A stretch of 64,000 nucleotides of DNA from UBA11957 sp963603285 (GCA_963603285.1 CAVCMG010000008.1:28856-92855); one strand, 5' to 3'. Positions 17,893 to 26,384 are shown, numbered from the stretch's first letter. Notes: a model not told the origin generated them from the letters alone. Made by a program: numbers and translations.

Positions 17893-18918
17893 TTACAGCT
17901 GTCCCTCCCGGATCGCCTCGCAGACAGCCTCCATATTTTCCGGGCAGTATTCAATCTCCCGGCTGAACATTCTGAGCAGATCATCCCGCTCCTTCTCGCC
18001 ATAACCGCCAGAAAGCTCCAGCTCGGCGGCCAGCACCGCCAGAAGCGTCAGACAATGACAGACAAGCCCGGCTCTGAGCTCTACATCACCGTCATACACC
18101 GCCTCGATCATATAGCGGTACAGCAGATATACGGCCACATGCTCCCATTCATAAGCACGCGCCTTTTTTGCTGCCAGCAGGGCTTCTCCCCGTCTGGCGA
18201 TCTCTGATGCATCTGCCCCGGCCTGCTTTAACAGCTTTTTCCAGCGCAGATCCAGAAAATCCAACGTATGATACACATCCAGTATCTGCCGGATACGTTC
18301 TGCAGATGGAAAAGCCGCTTCTTTTGGCTCTGCATTCTCTGCTTCTTCATCCTCGCCATCCAGCGCACACTGTACCTTATGCATAAAGCCCTTAAATGCT
18401 GTCATCCGCTCCTTTAATGGCATCGTACGATCCTGCAGGATGGCAAAAGCCTCGTCCCGCAGCTGTAGAAGCACCCGCAGATCCTCGGAGATTTCTTCGC
18501 CCTCCTCCGGTTCCGTACAATGGAAACGCAACGGTTCCTTTTCCTTAAATAACAGCCGTTCCGCCTCTTCACAGCAAAGCCCCAGTCCTTTTTCCGTATA
18601 ATCCCCGACCCAGTTGTAAAAGCGGGGATGCTCTGTACAGATATCACACAACGCCTCTTCGCCCAGATTTTTATAAATATCACACAGCCCCTGTCCATCG
18701 AGAAACGGACATCTTTTATCTGCTGTCAGGGCAAAGTAGCTCTCGCCATCCTCTGTCCGGATCTCCTTTTTCAGCCGTTTTCCAAAAACGCCCTGCACCG
18801 TACGGTAGCGGGCCAGTGCTTCCTCATCCAGTACGATCTCCCAGCCTGCGCAGCAGGTATCCTGACAGGCCGAAGCCGTACACTGAAAACTTCTTATATA
18901 TGCAGGTTCACAAAGCAT
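17893..18918 (-). CDS. FliB-like Cys-rich protein (flagellin lysine methylase family)
   Basis: About 341 residues with the FliB-family opening EPAYIRSFQCTASACQDTCCAGWEI, then KRCPFLDGQGLCDIYKNLGEEALCDICTEHPR and GLGLCCEEAERLLF. This cysteine pattern resembles the Fe-S or zinc-binding region shared with YkgJ proteins. FliB methylates flagellin lysines in Salmonella, but no flagellar genes occur in this window and Clostridia have many solo relatives, so the substrate is open. The start is uncertain: ATG 18918 is used here, while a GTG at 18969 has the better ribosome site (AAGGACGG). Confidence 0.78.
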   Translation of the reverse strand: MLCEPAYIRSFQCTASACQDTCCAGWEIVLDEEALARYRTVQGVFGKRLKKEIRTEDGESYFALTADKRCPFLDGQGLCDIYKNLGEEALCDICTEHPRFYNWVGDYTEKGLGLCCEEAERLLFKEKEPLRFHCTEPEEGEEISEDLRVLLQLRDEAFAILQDRTMPLKERMTAFKGFMHKVQCALDGEDEEAENAEPKEAAFPSAERIRQILDVYHTLDFLDLRWKKLLKQAGADASEIARRGEALLAAKKARAYEWEHVAVYLLYRYMIEAVYDGDVELRAGLVCHCLTLLAVLAAELELSGGYGEKERDDLLRMFSREIEYCPENMEAVCEAIREGQL

Positions 18919-19109
18919 CTTTCTACCATTCACTTTCCCAAATCTTTTACCGGATCCGGGCACTTTCACCCGTCCTTTTTTTCAGTATACCATACTCTTT
19001 CCGGAAAGAACACCCGCCGGGGCTTCTCCTGGCTTTCCTTCCTGCAAAAATCACGAAAATCCTGTCTTTTTCAACAGATTTTTTCTGCTTGTTTTTTTCT
19101 CTTTTTATA

Positions 19110-19137
19110 TTGAATTTTTTAAGTCATCTGATAGAAT
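19110..19137 (+). promoter_or_regulatory. Promoter of the MATE gene
   Basis: TTGAAT (19110-19115), a 16-base spacer, TAGAAT (19132-19137), ending 37 bases before the ATG. Confidence 0.65.
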
Positions 19138-19174
19138 ATCTACGTTATATCTGATACATTCACGGGGTGTTTTT

Positions 19175-20548
19175 ATGAAAGAGCAAACGAAAAAGGCCAT
19201 GGATATGTGCCACGGCCCGCTGGGGAAAAATCTGCTGTTTTTCAGCATACCACTGATGTTTTCCAATGTCCTGCAGGTACTGTTCAACCTGTCGGATGTG
19301 GCCGTTGTGGGCCATTTTGCCGGGGCGATTGCACTGGGAAGTGTCGGCTCCACCACGATCCTTGTCACACTGACGACCGGCCTTCTCCTAGGTATGTCCG
19401 CCGGTGTCAACGCCATCACCGCCCGGTATCTCGGCGCGCAGGATCATACCCGCGTGGAAAAAGCTGTCCACAGCTCCTTTCTGCTCTGTCTGGCAGTCGG
19501 TGCGCTTTTGCTTTTGGCCGGTTTTATTTTTACCCATCCGGTGCTGTCCCTGCTTGGTACCAAGGATGAGCTGATCGGTGGTGCCACGCTGTACCTGACG
19601 ATCTATCTGTGCGGGTCTCCTGCACTGGCCATGTATAATTACGGCAACGCCATTTTAAGCGCTGTCGGTGACACAAAGCGTCCACTGATCTATCTGGCCA
19701 TATCCGGTGTGATCAATATCGTTTTAAATCTTTGTTTTGTTCTGGGACTGCATCTGGATGTGGCCGGTGTGGCGCTGGCCAGTATCATCTCCCAGTATAT
19801 CTCCGCCGCCCTGGTACTGCACCATCTGATCCGCTGCCGGACAGAATACCGGTTGCAGCTTTGCCTGATCCGTCTGGACCGCCATGTGGCCATGCAGATA
19901 CTCCGTATCGGTGTTCCTTCCGCGATCCAGTATTCGCTGTTTGCCATTGCCAATCTGTTCGTCCAGGGCGCAGTCAATACCTTTGACCACGTGGTTGTCG
20001 AGGGCAATTCTGCTGCGGTCAATGCGGACAGCATCGTTTTCGATATGATGAGCGCTTTTTATACCGCAACTACCAGCTTTATCGCCCAGAACTACGGCGC
20101 TGGCAACAAAAAACGGATCATGAAGGTCTATGGCATTACCACGCTGTATTCCTTTGGCCTTGGTCTGTTCATGGGCATTCTGCTGTTTTTCTTCCGCATG
20201 CCGTTTTTATCTTTATTTACCACAGATCCGGATGTCCTGCATTACGGCTCCGTCCGTCTGTCCATCATGGCCTTTTCCTACTGTATCTCGGCCTTTATGG
20301 ACAATGCCGCCGGGGCTGCCCGCGGTATCGGCAAGAGTATCGCCCCCACGATCATTGTAATCTCCGGCGCCGTGATCCTGCGTATTGCCTGGATCTATAC
20401 GGTCTTTGCCTGGTTTGGCACGCTGCCGTCGCTGTATCTTCTGTATGCCTGCTCCTGGTGCGTCACTTCGATCATCGGAAATCTGTACTTTTTCCACTGC
20501 TACAGAAAGCTGCCGGAGCGAAATCCCATCGCGCAGGTACATATCTGA
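19175..20548 (+). CDS. MATE-family multidrug/cation efflux protein
   Basis: A 457-residue membrane protein with about 12 hydrophobic segments and typical MATE features. The N-terminal segment reads LGKNLLFFSIPLMFSNVLQVLFNLSDVAVVGHF, followed by GLLLGMSAGVNAITARYLGAQD. The second half repeats the pattern (ATTSFIAQNYGAGNKKRI). MATE proteins export drugs or metabolites in exchange for sodium or protons; the substrate cannot be read from sequence. It has its own promoter and ends at a strong terminator shared with the convergent mrp gene. Confidence 0.92.
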   Translation: MKEQTKKAMDMCHGPLGKNLLFFSIPLMFSNVLQVLFNLSDVAVVGHFAGAIALGSVGSTTILVTLTTGLLLGMSAGVNAITARYLGAQDHTRVEKAVHSSFLLCLAVGALLLLAGFIFTHPVLSLLGTKDELIGGATLYLTIYLCGSPALAMYNYGNAILSAVGDTKRPLIYLAISGVINIVLNLCFVLGLHLDVAGVALASIISQYISAALVLHHLIRCRTEYRLQLCLIRLDRHVAMQILRIGVPSAIQYSLFAIANLFVQGAVNTFDHVVVEGNSAAVNADSIVFDMMSAFYTATTSFIAQNYGAGNKKRIMKVYGITTLYSFGLGLFMGILLFFFRMPFLSLFTTDPDVLHYGSVRLSIMAFSYCISAFMDNAAGAARGIGKSIAPTIIVISGAVILRIAWIYTVFAWFGTLPSLYLLYACSWCVTSIIGNLYFFHCYRKLPERNPIAQVHI

Positions 20549-20605
20549 ATTTTCCCGGCGGTAAAGCCTGTCGAGCGGCTCTGCTGCTGATACCTTACAA
20601 ATACG

Positions 20606-20650
20606 AAAAAGCGCTGTGTATATCTGTTCAGGACATACACAGCGCTTTTT
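20606..20650. terminator. Bidirectional terminator between MATE and mrp
   Basis: AAAAAGCGCTGTGTAT pairs perfectly with ATACACAGCGCTTTTT around a 13-base loop, with T-runs on both strands. The genes on both sides point towards it. Confidence 0.9.
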
Positions 20651-20653
20651 GTT

Positions 20654-20696
20654 GCCTTAGCTTCTGAAAGAAAGCTCCGGCAGAAGTTTCTTTTAT
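20654..20696 (+). repeat. Dispersed palindromic element, family 2, copy A
   Basis: It opens GCCTTAGC and closes TTTCTTTTAT, with AAAGAAAGCTCC in the middle. It aligns end to end with 23982-24024 and, on the other strand, with 27961-27992. It lies in the gap downstream of mrp. Confidence 0.75.
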
Positions 20697-20725
20697 ATTG
20701 CTGATATTCTGCACATGGAAAACAT

Positions 20726-21571
20726 TTACTCTGCCTTGCAGCGCGGCATTTTCTCAATAGCTGCAGCCACATAGGTATTGTCAACCTCTGCAAACTTACC
20801 GGCATCGGCTGCCTGGGCAAAGCTCTGGCTGATCGGCACCTTGCCAACCACATCCAGCCCCAGGGATGCGCCGATCTCGTCGATATGGCTCTCGCCAAAG
20901 ACGGAAATCTTTTTGCCGCAGTCCGGGCATTCCAGATAGCTGTAGTTTTCGATCAGGCCGAGGATCGGCACCTTCATCATGTTCGCCATATTGACGGCCT
21001 TGGTTACGATCATGCGCACCAGATCCTGCGGGGAGCTGATAATATAGATACCATCCACCGGCAGGGACTGGAATACGGTCAGCGGCACATCACCTGTTCC
21101 CGGCGGCATATCCACCAGCAGATAGTCAAGCTCGCCCCAGATCACATCGGTCCAGAACTGTTTGACCATATTGGCCAGCACCGGGCCACGCCATACGACC
21201 GGATCCTCCTCGTTCGGGAGCAGCAGATTGACGGACATCACCTTGATGCCATTCTCCGTGATCAGCGGCAGGATACCGTCATCACCGGCCATCTGGCACG
21301 GACCTTTGAGGCCATACATCTTCGGGATCGACGGTCCGGTGATATCTGCATCCATGATACCGACTCTGAAACCACGTTTTGCCAGCTGGTTTGCTAAAGA
21401 TGCTGTCGCAAAGGATTTACCTACGCCACCCTTACCGCTGACGATACCGATCACGTGACCGATCTCGGAATAAATATTTAACACTTCTTTCTGGATGCCG
21501 CCACCGTTTTTGCTCGGACATCCTTCACAGCTTTCCTTGGAACAGGAACTGTTTGTACATTCTTTTGCCAT
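20726..21571 (-). CDS. mrp: Mrp/NBP35-family P-loop ATPase (Fe-S cluster carrier)
   Basis: A 281-residue protein with the deviant Walker A GKGGVGKS, the DADITGPSIPKMYG switch segment, the DMPPGTGD motif and a CPDCGKK pair, all hallmarks of Mrp/ApbC ATPases that carry Fe-S clusters. The N terminus has four cysteines in about 15 residues (CTNSSCSKESCEGC), as in NBP35-type members. It directly follows a His-rich CsoR-like repressor gene with a 16-base gap, so metal or sulfur status may control it (inference). It ends before a bidirectional terminator. Confidence 0.92.
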   Translation of the reverse strand: MAKECTNSSCSKESCEGCPSKNGGGIQKEVLNIYSEIGHVIGIVSGKGGVGKSFATASLANQLAKRGFRVGIMDADITGPSIPKMYGLKGPCQMAGDDGILPLITENGIKVMSVNLLLPNEEDPVVWRGPVLANMVKQFWTDVIWGELDYLLVDMPPGTGDVPLTVFQSLPVDGIYIISSPQDLVRMIVTKAVNMANMMKVPILGLIENYSYLECPDCGKKISVFGESHIDEIGASLGLDVVGKVPISQSFAQAADAGKFAEVDNTYVAAAIEKMPRCKAE

Positions 21572-21587
21572 TTTCTTTACCTCTTCT

Positions 21588-21971
21588 TTATTTGATAAAC
21601 TGTTCGATCGCTTTGTTCAGCTCATCCAGCTCCTTTGTATCGCCGCTCTTTACCGCATCCACGATACAGTGCTGGATATGATCCTGCAGGATCACCTTGC
21701 CGGTATTGTTGATCGCCGACTTTACCGCCGACAGCTGGATCAGTACCTCGCTGCAGTCCCGGCCGGATTCTACCATACGCTTGATGGATTCCAGATGGCC
21801 GATGGCTCTGGACAGACGGTTTAAGACCGCTTTTGTATTCTGGTGTGTATGGGTATGCCCATGGGTGTGGCTGTGCTCGATCACCGTGCCGTCCTCAAGC
21901 ACATGCTGATGCACGGCCTCCGTCATCATCTCCTGCTCCCCATGCACATGCTCATGTGTATGTTCTGCCAT
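21588..21971 (-). CDS. CsoR/RcnR-family metal-sensing repressor with His-rich N terminus
   Basis: A 127-residue protein. Residues 46-127 are a CsoR-like four-helix domain (RLSRAIGHLESIKRMVESGRDC ... QDHIQHC) with Cys73, His98 and Cys102 at the copper-triad positions. The first 45 residues carry 12 histidines, including an alternating H-x-H stretch at 33-43, not part of the basic fold. Such tails usually bind nickel, zinc or copper. It lies between a small gene of unknown function and mrp on the same strand. The cognate metal and operator are not evident; the protein is distinct from the true copper CsoR at 45261. Confidence 0.85.
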   Translation of the reverse strand: MAEHTHEHVHGEQEMMTEAVHQHVLEDGTVIEHSHTHGHTHTHQNTKAVLNRLSRAIGHLESIKRMVESGRDCSEVLIQLSAVKSAINNTGKVILQDHIQHCIVDAVKSGDTKELDELNKAIEQFIK

Positions 21972-22011
21972 ATTTCCTCCGCTGTTTTAATTTTCTGACA
22001 GATCTGCCACA

Positions 22012-22242
22012 TCAGATTTCCGTAAAGGAATATCTCTGATGCATACCGGATGTATAAATGTCAAAGATAATCGTTCCGTCCGCCTGTACTGTCTTTTCAC
22101 AGGTAAAGGTCTTGTCCTTGAATTTTGCTTTCAGAAATTCTTCCGGATCCTCCACCTCTACTTCGTCAAAAAAGACATCCCGCATCTGATTATTGGCACA
22201 CAGATTGATCACTTCCCAACAGGTTTCGTACATCTTCTTCAT
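22012..22242 (-). CDS. Small protein of unknown function
   Basis: A 76-residue acidic protein, MKKMYETCWEVINLCANNQ... ending SGMHQRYSFTEI, with a predicted helical N-terminal third and a beta-rich C-terminal half. ATG 22242 has GGGAGG seven bases upstream, so the longer open frame to 22290 is not needed. It precedes the His-rich CsoR-like gene by 40 bases on the same strand and may share its transcript. I do not recognise a family. Confidence 0.6.
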   Translation of the reverse strand: MKKMYETCWEVINLCANNQMRDVFFDEVEVEDPEEFLKAKFKDKTFTCEKTVQADGTIIFDIYTSGMHQRYSFTEI

Positions 22243-22345
22243 ACATCTGCCTCCCGGTATCCTCCGGTACACGAAAACAGCCTTCCACATATACCGGATG
22301 TTTCCTTATAGTATACTACTTTGATACACCTTTAACAAGCACCGA

Positions 22346-22386
22346 ATGGCATACAATTTACGGTTTCCCCGTAAGTCGTATGCCAT
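22346..22386. other. Perfect two-stage hairpin after the HTH-aminotransferase gene
   Basis: ATGGCATAC pairs with GTATGCCAT and, inside it, TTACGG pairs with CCGTAA. There is no T-run on either side, so it looks like a 3' stabilising or processing structure rather than a classic terminator. Confidence 0.6.
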
Positions 22387-22410
22387 CCTGCATTATAAAG
22401 ACCGGTTCTG

Positions 22411-23931
22411 TTATTTCTGTATATAGTGTCCCAGGAAATCCTGCAGATCATGCATCGCATGCTTCAGATTCTCGATCCGTGGCAGATAGACCACGCGGAA
22501 ATGATCCGGTGCCTGCCAGTTAAAGCCCGTACCGTTGACGATCAGAAGCTTCTTTTCAAGCAGAAGATCCAGCGCAAACTGCTCGTCGTTGGTGATATGA
22601 AATTTCTTCACATCCAGCTTCGGGAACGCATAGAACGCTGCCTGCGGCTTTACACAGCTGATGCCCGGGATATCGTTTAAGGCTTCGTAAATATATTCTC
22701 TCTGGTCGTAGATCCGTCCGCCCAGCACGAGATATTCGGCTACGCTCTGATACCCGCCGAGGGCTGTCTGGATAATGGACTGTGCTGGCACATTCGAGCA
22801 GAGACGCATATTGGACAGCATATTGATGCCCTCCATATAGTCCCTGGCCACAGCTTTGTTGCCGCTTAAAATCATCCAGCCCACGCGGAATCCGGCGATC
22901 ATATGGGACTTGGAAAGCCCGCTGAAGGTCACACAGAACAGATCCGGCGCCAGCGATGCGATGGAGGTATGCTCCAGCCCGTCCATGACCAGACGGTCAT
23001 AGATCTCATCGGAAAAGATGATAAGCTGATGCTCTCTGGCGATCTCGACGATCTGTTCCAGTACCTCCTTTGGATACAGTGCACCGGTCGGATTGTTCGG
23101 ATTGATGATGACAATTGCCTTGGTGCGGTCGGTGATCTTTCGCCGGATATCCTCGATGTCCGGATACCACATGGCCTGCTCGTCACAGATATAATGCACG
23201 ACTGTGCCTCCGGCCAGCGTTGCCGATGCTGTCCACAGCGGATAATCCGGCGCCGGGATCAGGATCTCATCGCCATGATCCAGAAGCGCCTGCATACTCA
23301 GCGTGATCAGCTCACTGACACCGTTTCCGGTATAGATATCACTCATCTGCACATTCGGCAGCTTCTTTACCTGCGCATACTGCATGATGGCCTTTCTGGC
23401 GGAAAACAGCCCCCGGGAATCGGAATATCCCTCGCACTCCGTCAGCTGCTGGCGCATATCACTGATCACCTCGTCCGGTGTGCGGAAACCAAAGGGAGCC
23501 GGATTGCCGATATTGAGCTTTAAGATTTTCATACCGGCTTCTTCCATACGGGCTGCCTCGTCTACGACCGGGCCGCGCACATCGTACAGTACATGGTCAA
23601 GCTTTGTAGATTTTGTAAAGTGCCGGATACCGTTTTCATCCCACATATCCCGGCGCTCTGGAAGCTTTGGTTCGCTTTTCTTTGTCTCTTCCGGTTCCAT
23701 CGGCACATCCTCACCCTGCAGCCACAGCTGGCTGACACCAAGTGCCTCTGCCAGCACCTTTAGGATATCCCGGCGGGGCTGTGTCCTGCCACTGACATAC
23801 TGGCTGATATGACTTTTGCTGATGTGAAGCCCGCTGGCCTCTCCCACCGGTTCTGCCAGCCGTACCAGATCGATCTGGCGCAGCTGCTTTATTTCCATGA
23901 TCTCTTTTAAACGTTCTGCGATTGTAGCCAT
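22411..23931 (-). CDS. XRE-type HTH domain fused to AlaA-like aminotransferase
   Basis: A 506-residue fusion. Residues 1-75 are an XRE/Cro helix-turn-helix (LRQIDLVRLAEP ... HISKSHISQYVSGRTQPRRDILKVLAEALGV). After a short charged linker comes a complete fold-type I aminotransferase of the AlaA (alanine) type, with YDVRGPVVDEAARMEEAG, LNIGNPAPFGF, INPNNPTGALY, and the PLP lysine in SGLSKSHMIAGFRVGW. The enzyme probably makes alanine and 2-oxoglutarate from pyruvate and glutamate. The added DNA-binding domain suggests it also regulates transcription, perhaps its own gene. This is the opposite domain combination from MocR proteins, which use a GntR-type winged helix. Confidence 0.9.
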   Translation of the reverse strand: MATIAERLKEIMEIKQLRQIDLVRLAEPVGEASGLHISKSHISQYVSGRTQPRRDILKVLAEALGVSQLWLQGEDVPMEPEETKKSEPKLPERRDMWDENGIRHFTKSTKLDHVLYDVRGPVVDEAARMEEAGMKILKLNIGNPAPFGFRTPDEVISDMRQQLTECEGYSDSRGLFSARKAIMQYAQVKKLPNVQMSDIYTGNGVSELITLSMQALLDHGDEILIPAPDYPLWTASATLAGGTVVHYICDEQAMWYPDIEDIRRKITDRTKAIVIINPNNPTGALYPKEVLEQIVEIAREHQLIIFSDEIYDRLVMDGLEHTSIASLAPDLFCVTFSGLSKSHMIAGFRVGWMILSGNKAVARDYMEGINMLSNMRLCSNVPAQSIIQTALGGYQSVAEYLVLGGRIYDQREYIYEALNDIPGISCVKPQAAFYAFPKLDVKKFHITNDEQFALDLLLEKKLLIVNGTGFNWQAPDHFRVVYLPRIENLKHAMHDLQDFLGHYIQK

Positions 23932-23981
23932 ACTGTCCTCCTGTTTATCTTCAGACGGTTATCGTCTTTTATATTCTATTT

Positions 23982-24024
23982 GCCTTAGCATATAAAAGGA
24001 AGCTCCAGTGGAGATTTCTTTTAT
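23982..24024 (+). repeat. Dispersed palindromic element, family 2, copy B
   Basis: It opens GCCTTAGCATATAAAAG and closes TTTCTTTTAT, with a nested CTCCAGTGGAG hairpin. It lies between the HTH-aminotransferase start and the DNA glycosylase stop. Confidence 0.75.
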
Positions 24025-24086
24025 TCTTTACTTTGCACAGTATAACTCTTTACCCGCTTCAGTTCAATAGTTGAATTTAAAGTTAA

Positions 24087-24608
24087 TTATTTTAAACTTT
24101 CTGTCCCTACCGTATTTTCCACAGCATCCTTCCACGCTGTCACCAGATCCGGCAGCCTCCACGCGGCATTAGCCGGGCTGGTCGAAGGCAGTACGACAGC
24201 CTCCTGCCCACAGCTTTCCTGCAGATAACGCTTATACATCCGCTCTGCCGTCTTTCCGTTGACAAAGATCTGGCTGATCTGTGTCTGTTCCAGCAGCTTT
24301 TCCACCGGATTTGGCACGACGTCACGGATCGAAGCGTCGCTCGAGCCGGTGATCGTGCAGCTGGCGATTACATCCCACACCGCGATATGATGCCGCAGCA
24401 GAAAGCTTTTCTTCTCCACGATCGTTTCCGGCAGCGTATCCTCTGTCAGCTGTGCCAGCACCCTCCAGAAGCGGTTCTGCGGATGATGGTAAAAGAAAGC
24501 AGCCTCCCTGGATTTGACCGAAGGAAAGCTGCCAAGGACCAGGATCCGGCTGTCTTTATCCCACACCGGGTCAATATTATGTATGGCTGTTTCACTCTTA
24601 TTCTTCAT
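24087..24608 (-). CDS. DNA-deoxyinosine glycosylase (uracil-DNA glycosylase superfamily)
   Basis: A 173-residue protein of the uracil-DNA glycosylase superfamily, family 6 (hypoxanthine/deoxyinosine) type. The signature LVLGSFPSVKSREAAFFYHHPQNRFWRVL is at the N terminus and LPSTSPANA at the C terminus. It should excise deaminated bases such as hypoxanthine from DNA. ATG 24608 is preceded by GAGGAG and overlaps the end of the upstream small gene by 11 bases, indicating translational coupling. It is the last gene of the coaD / methyltransferase operon. Confidence 0.87.
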   Translation of the reverse strand: MKNKSETAIHNIDPVWDKDSRILVLGSFPSVKSREAAFFYHHPQNRFWRVLAQLTEDTLPETIVEKKSFLLRHHIAVWDVIASCTITGSSDASIRDVVPNPVEKLLEQTQISQIFVNGKTAERMYKRYLQESCGQEAVVLPSTSPANAAWRLPDLVTAWKDAVENTVGTESLK

Positions 24609-24846
24609 CAATTGGCTCCTCGTCAAACGCCACCAGCGTATAAAAGCCCCGCGGCTTTGTCTCGATCTCCCTTACGATACCGGTACGGCTTTTCAGTCGT
24701 TGGTAGGCCGGGTAATTCTTACTCATGGCCACAGCCGGGACGATCGTATAATAAAAGGATGTCGGCAGCTGGCTCTCTGTCACCGTAACCTCCTGCCCCA
24801 CAGTCAGAAGTCCGGTACGCTCCATTTTAAATTCCATCAGACGCAT
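24598..24846 (-). CDS. Small conserved-looking protein of unknown function
   Basis: An 82-residue protein from ATG 24846 (AAGGAAGGA upstream), starting MRLMEFKMERTG, with VGQEVTVTESQLPTSFYYTIVPAVAMSKNYPAYQRLKSRTGIVREIE and an acidic end EEPIDEE. The pattern of short beta strands suggests a small barrel. It is translationally coupled to the downstream DNA glycosylase gene and lies 62 bases after a DNA methyltransferase gene, so a link to DNA repair or nucleotide metabolism is possible but unproven. Confidence 0.62.
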   Translation of the reverse strand: MRLMEFKMERTGLLTVGQEVTVTESQLPTSFYYTIVPAVAMSKNYPAYQRLKSRTGIVREIETKPRGFYTLVAFDEEPIDEE

Positions 24847-24908
24847 AGATATCCTTCCTTTCCTTAACCATAAAAATATGCGCATAAAAAGAGGTGCAGG
24901 GAAGCTCC

Positions 24909-25772
24909 CTATACCTCTTTTACCGTAAAATCAAACGGATGGATGAAATTGCTGCCCCGCATGTGCAGATCATCCACCATATAGTCCACCATTTCATGCT
25001 TCTGCTCGATCATACAGAACCTCCGATCTTGCTCCGTAGCTGCCCGGGCCGTGATACCGATCCCGGCAAACGGATCCAGCACCACATCCTGTGCAAAGGA
25101 ATAGTACTGTACCACACGCTCTGCCAGCTCCTTTGGAAAGCGGGCCGGATACTTTTCCTCCGGATCGGAGCTGATATTCCAGATATTGGTCTTTTCATAG
25201 CCGTCGGGGATTCTGGACACCTCCACATATTCCGGATGCGGATGGTCATGGATCAGATGGTCGATCAGTACATCCTGCCCTTTTCGGTAGACCATCAGAT
25301 ACTCTGTCACCGGCTGCGGCTTGTACTGCAGCGGATTGCGGTCTACGGAAAAACGGCTGCCACGTCCGGTCATACGGCCGGAGCCATCTGCCTTGCACAG
25401 CACGATATCATCCACAAAGACAAAGCCCTCTTCCATAAACAGCCGGTGCAGGTCAAAGGTCACTGCAATGCGCAGAGACGACTGGCTCCTTCTCCGGCGT
25501 GGGATCATGATATGGGATGTGGTGATTGCCATAAACCGGCCATTTTGCAGGACGCGCTTACATTCCTGTATCACCTGACGCATATAGACAAGATACTGTT
25601 CATATGCCGTCTGGATATCCTCCTCATCCTTTGGCTGGAAAGGCTCCGGTGACGTCATGATCAGATCCACGCTTTCTTCGGGAAGACCTTTTAATCCCTC
25701 CAGCGCATCTCCCCGCAGGATCTGGTTCGTAAGCGGTGATATCCTGTATTCTCGTTTTGTTCTTCTGGCCAT
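24909..25772 (-). CDS. Orphan DNA methyltransferase-like protein with altered motif IV
   Basis: A 287-residue protein of the N4/N6 (beta-class order) DNA methyltransferase family. Motif IV comes first (DLIMTSPEPF at about 37-46) and the AdoMet-binding motif I is near the C terminus (LDPFAGIGITARAA). The target-recognition region lies between. Normal motif IV is D/N/S-P-P-Y/F; here a glutamate separates the prolines (S-P-E-P-F), which may weaken or abolish base methylation. No restriction endonuclease gene is near. It sits 29 bases after coaD, in an operon with a small protein and a DNA glycosylase. It could be a regulatory or modified-function paralogue. Confidence 0.8.
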   Translation of the reverse strand: MARRTKREYRISPLTNQILRGDALEGLKGLPEESVDLIMTSPEPFQPKDEEDIQTAYEQYLVYMRQVIQECKRVLQNGRFMAITTSHIMIPRRRRSQSSLRIAVTFDLHRLFMEEGFVFVDDIVLCKADGSGRMTGRGSRFSVDRNPLQYKPQPVTEYLMVYRKGQDVLIDHLIHDHPHPEYVEVSRIPDGYEKTNIWNISSDPEEKYPARFPKELAERVVQYYSFAQDVVLDPFAGIGITARAATEQDRRFCMIEQKHEMVDYMVDDLHMRGSNFIHPFDFTVKEV

Positions 25773-25801
25773 AGCTGTTGACTGCTCCCTTTTCCGGCGT
25801 T

Positions 25802-26287
25802 TTATTTCTCTTCTTTAAACTTTTCCTGCATCATCTTGATCACAGGCTCCGGCACATACCGGGAGATATCCTTCCCGTAAAAGCCGATCTCCTTGACGAT
25901 CGTAGAGCTTAAAAAAGCATACTCCAGACTCGTCGTAAAAAAGATCGTATCAATATCGGGATCGATGGAATGATTGGTCTGCGCAAGCTGCATCTCGTAT
26001 TCAAAATCCGAAACCGCCCGCAGTCCACGGACGATTACATGCGCACCGTTTTCTCTGGCGAAATCCACGGTCATTCCGTCAAAAAACTTCACCGATACGT
26101 TGGGCATGTCCGCAATACACGCCTCGATCATCGCCTTTCTCTCCTCCAGAGTGAAGGTCGATGTTTTTTTTGAATTTTTCAGAACGCCAATGACCACCTC
26201 ATCCATGGCCTTGGCTGCACGTTTGATGATATCCAGATGTCCCAGCGTGATCGGATCAAAGCTGCCCGGATAGATTGCTTTTGCCAA
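25802..26287 (-). CDS. coaD: Phosphopantetheine adenylyltransferase
   Basis: Transfers AMP from ATP to 4'-phosphopantetheine, giving dephospho-CoA, the penultimate CoA step. Its partner CoaE is encoded at the left edge of this window. The 161-residue product shows the nucleotidyltransferase motif AIYPGSFDPITLGHLDII (T-x-G-H), the VIRGLRAVSDFEYE segment and SSTIVKEI near the C terminus, as in the hexameric CoaD family. The start is a TTG at 26287 (eight bases after GGAAGGAG), because the longer frame to 26443 would run into the upstream lipoprotein gene and adds nothing like CoaD. Confidence 0.94.
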   Translation of the reverse strand: MAKAIYPGSFDPITLGHLDIIKRAAKAMDEVVIGVLKNSKKTSTFTLEERKAMIEACIADMPNVSVKFFDGMTVDFARENGAHVIVRGLRAVSDFEYEMQLAQTNHSIDPDIDTIFFTTSLEYAFLSSTIVKEIGFYGKDISRYVPEPVIKMMQEKFKEEK

Positions 26288-26384
26288 TTTCTCTGCTCCT
26301 TCCAGAGCGACCCCTACACCGCTCTGTGTTTTTGTATCTGTTATACCCGCAGATTCCCCACAGGTACGTCTTCTTTTGTATCCT

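Noticed and set aside
14485..20548. Defence island around the nuclease-helicase fusion
   Set aside because: Neighbours are a lipoprotein, a FliB-like protein and a MATE pump; none is a known defence partner, and base use matches the rest of the window.
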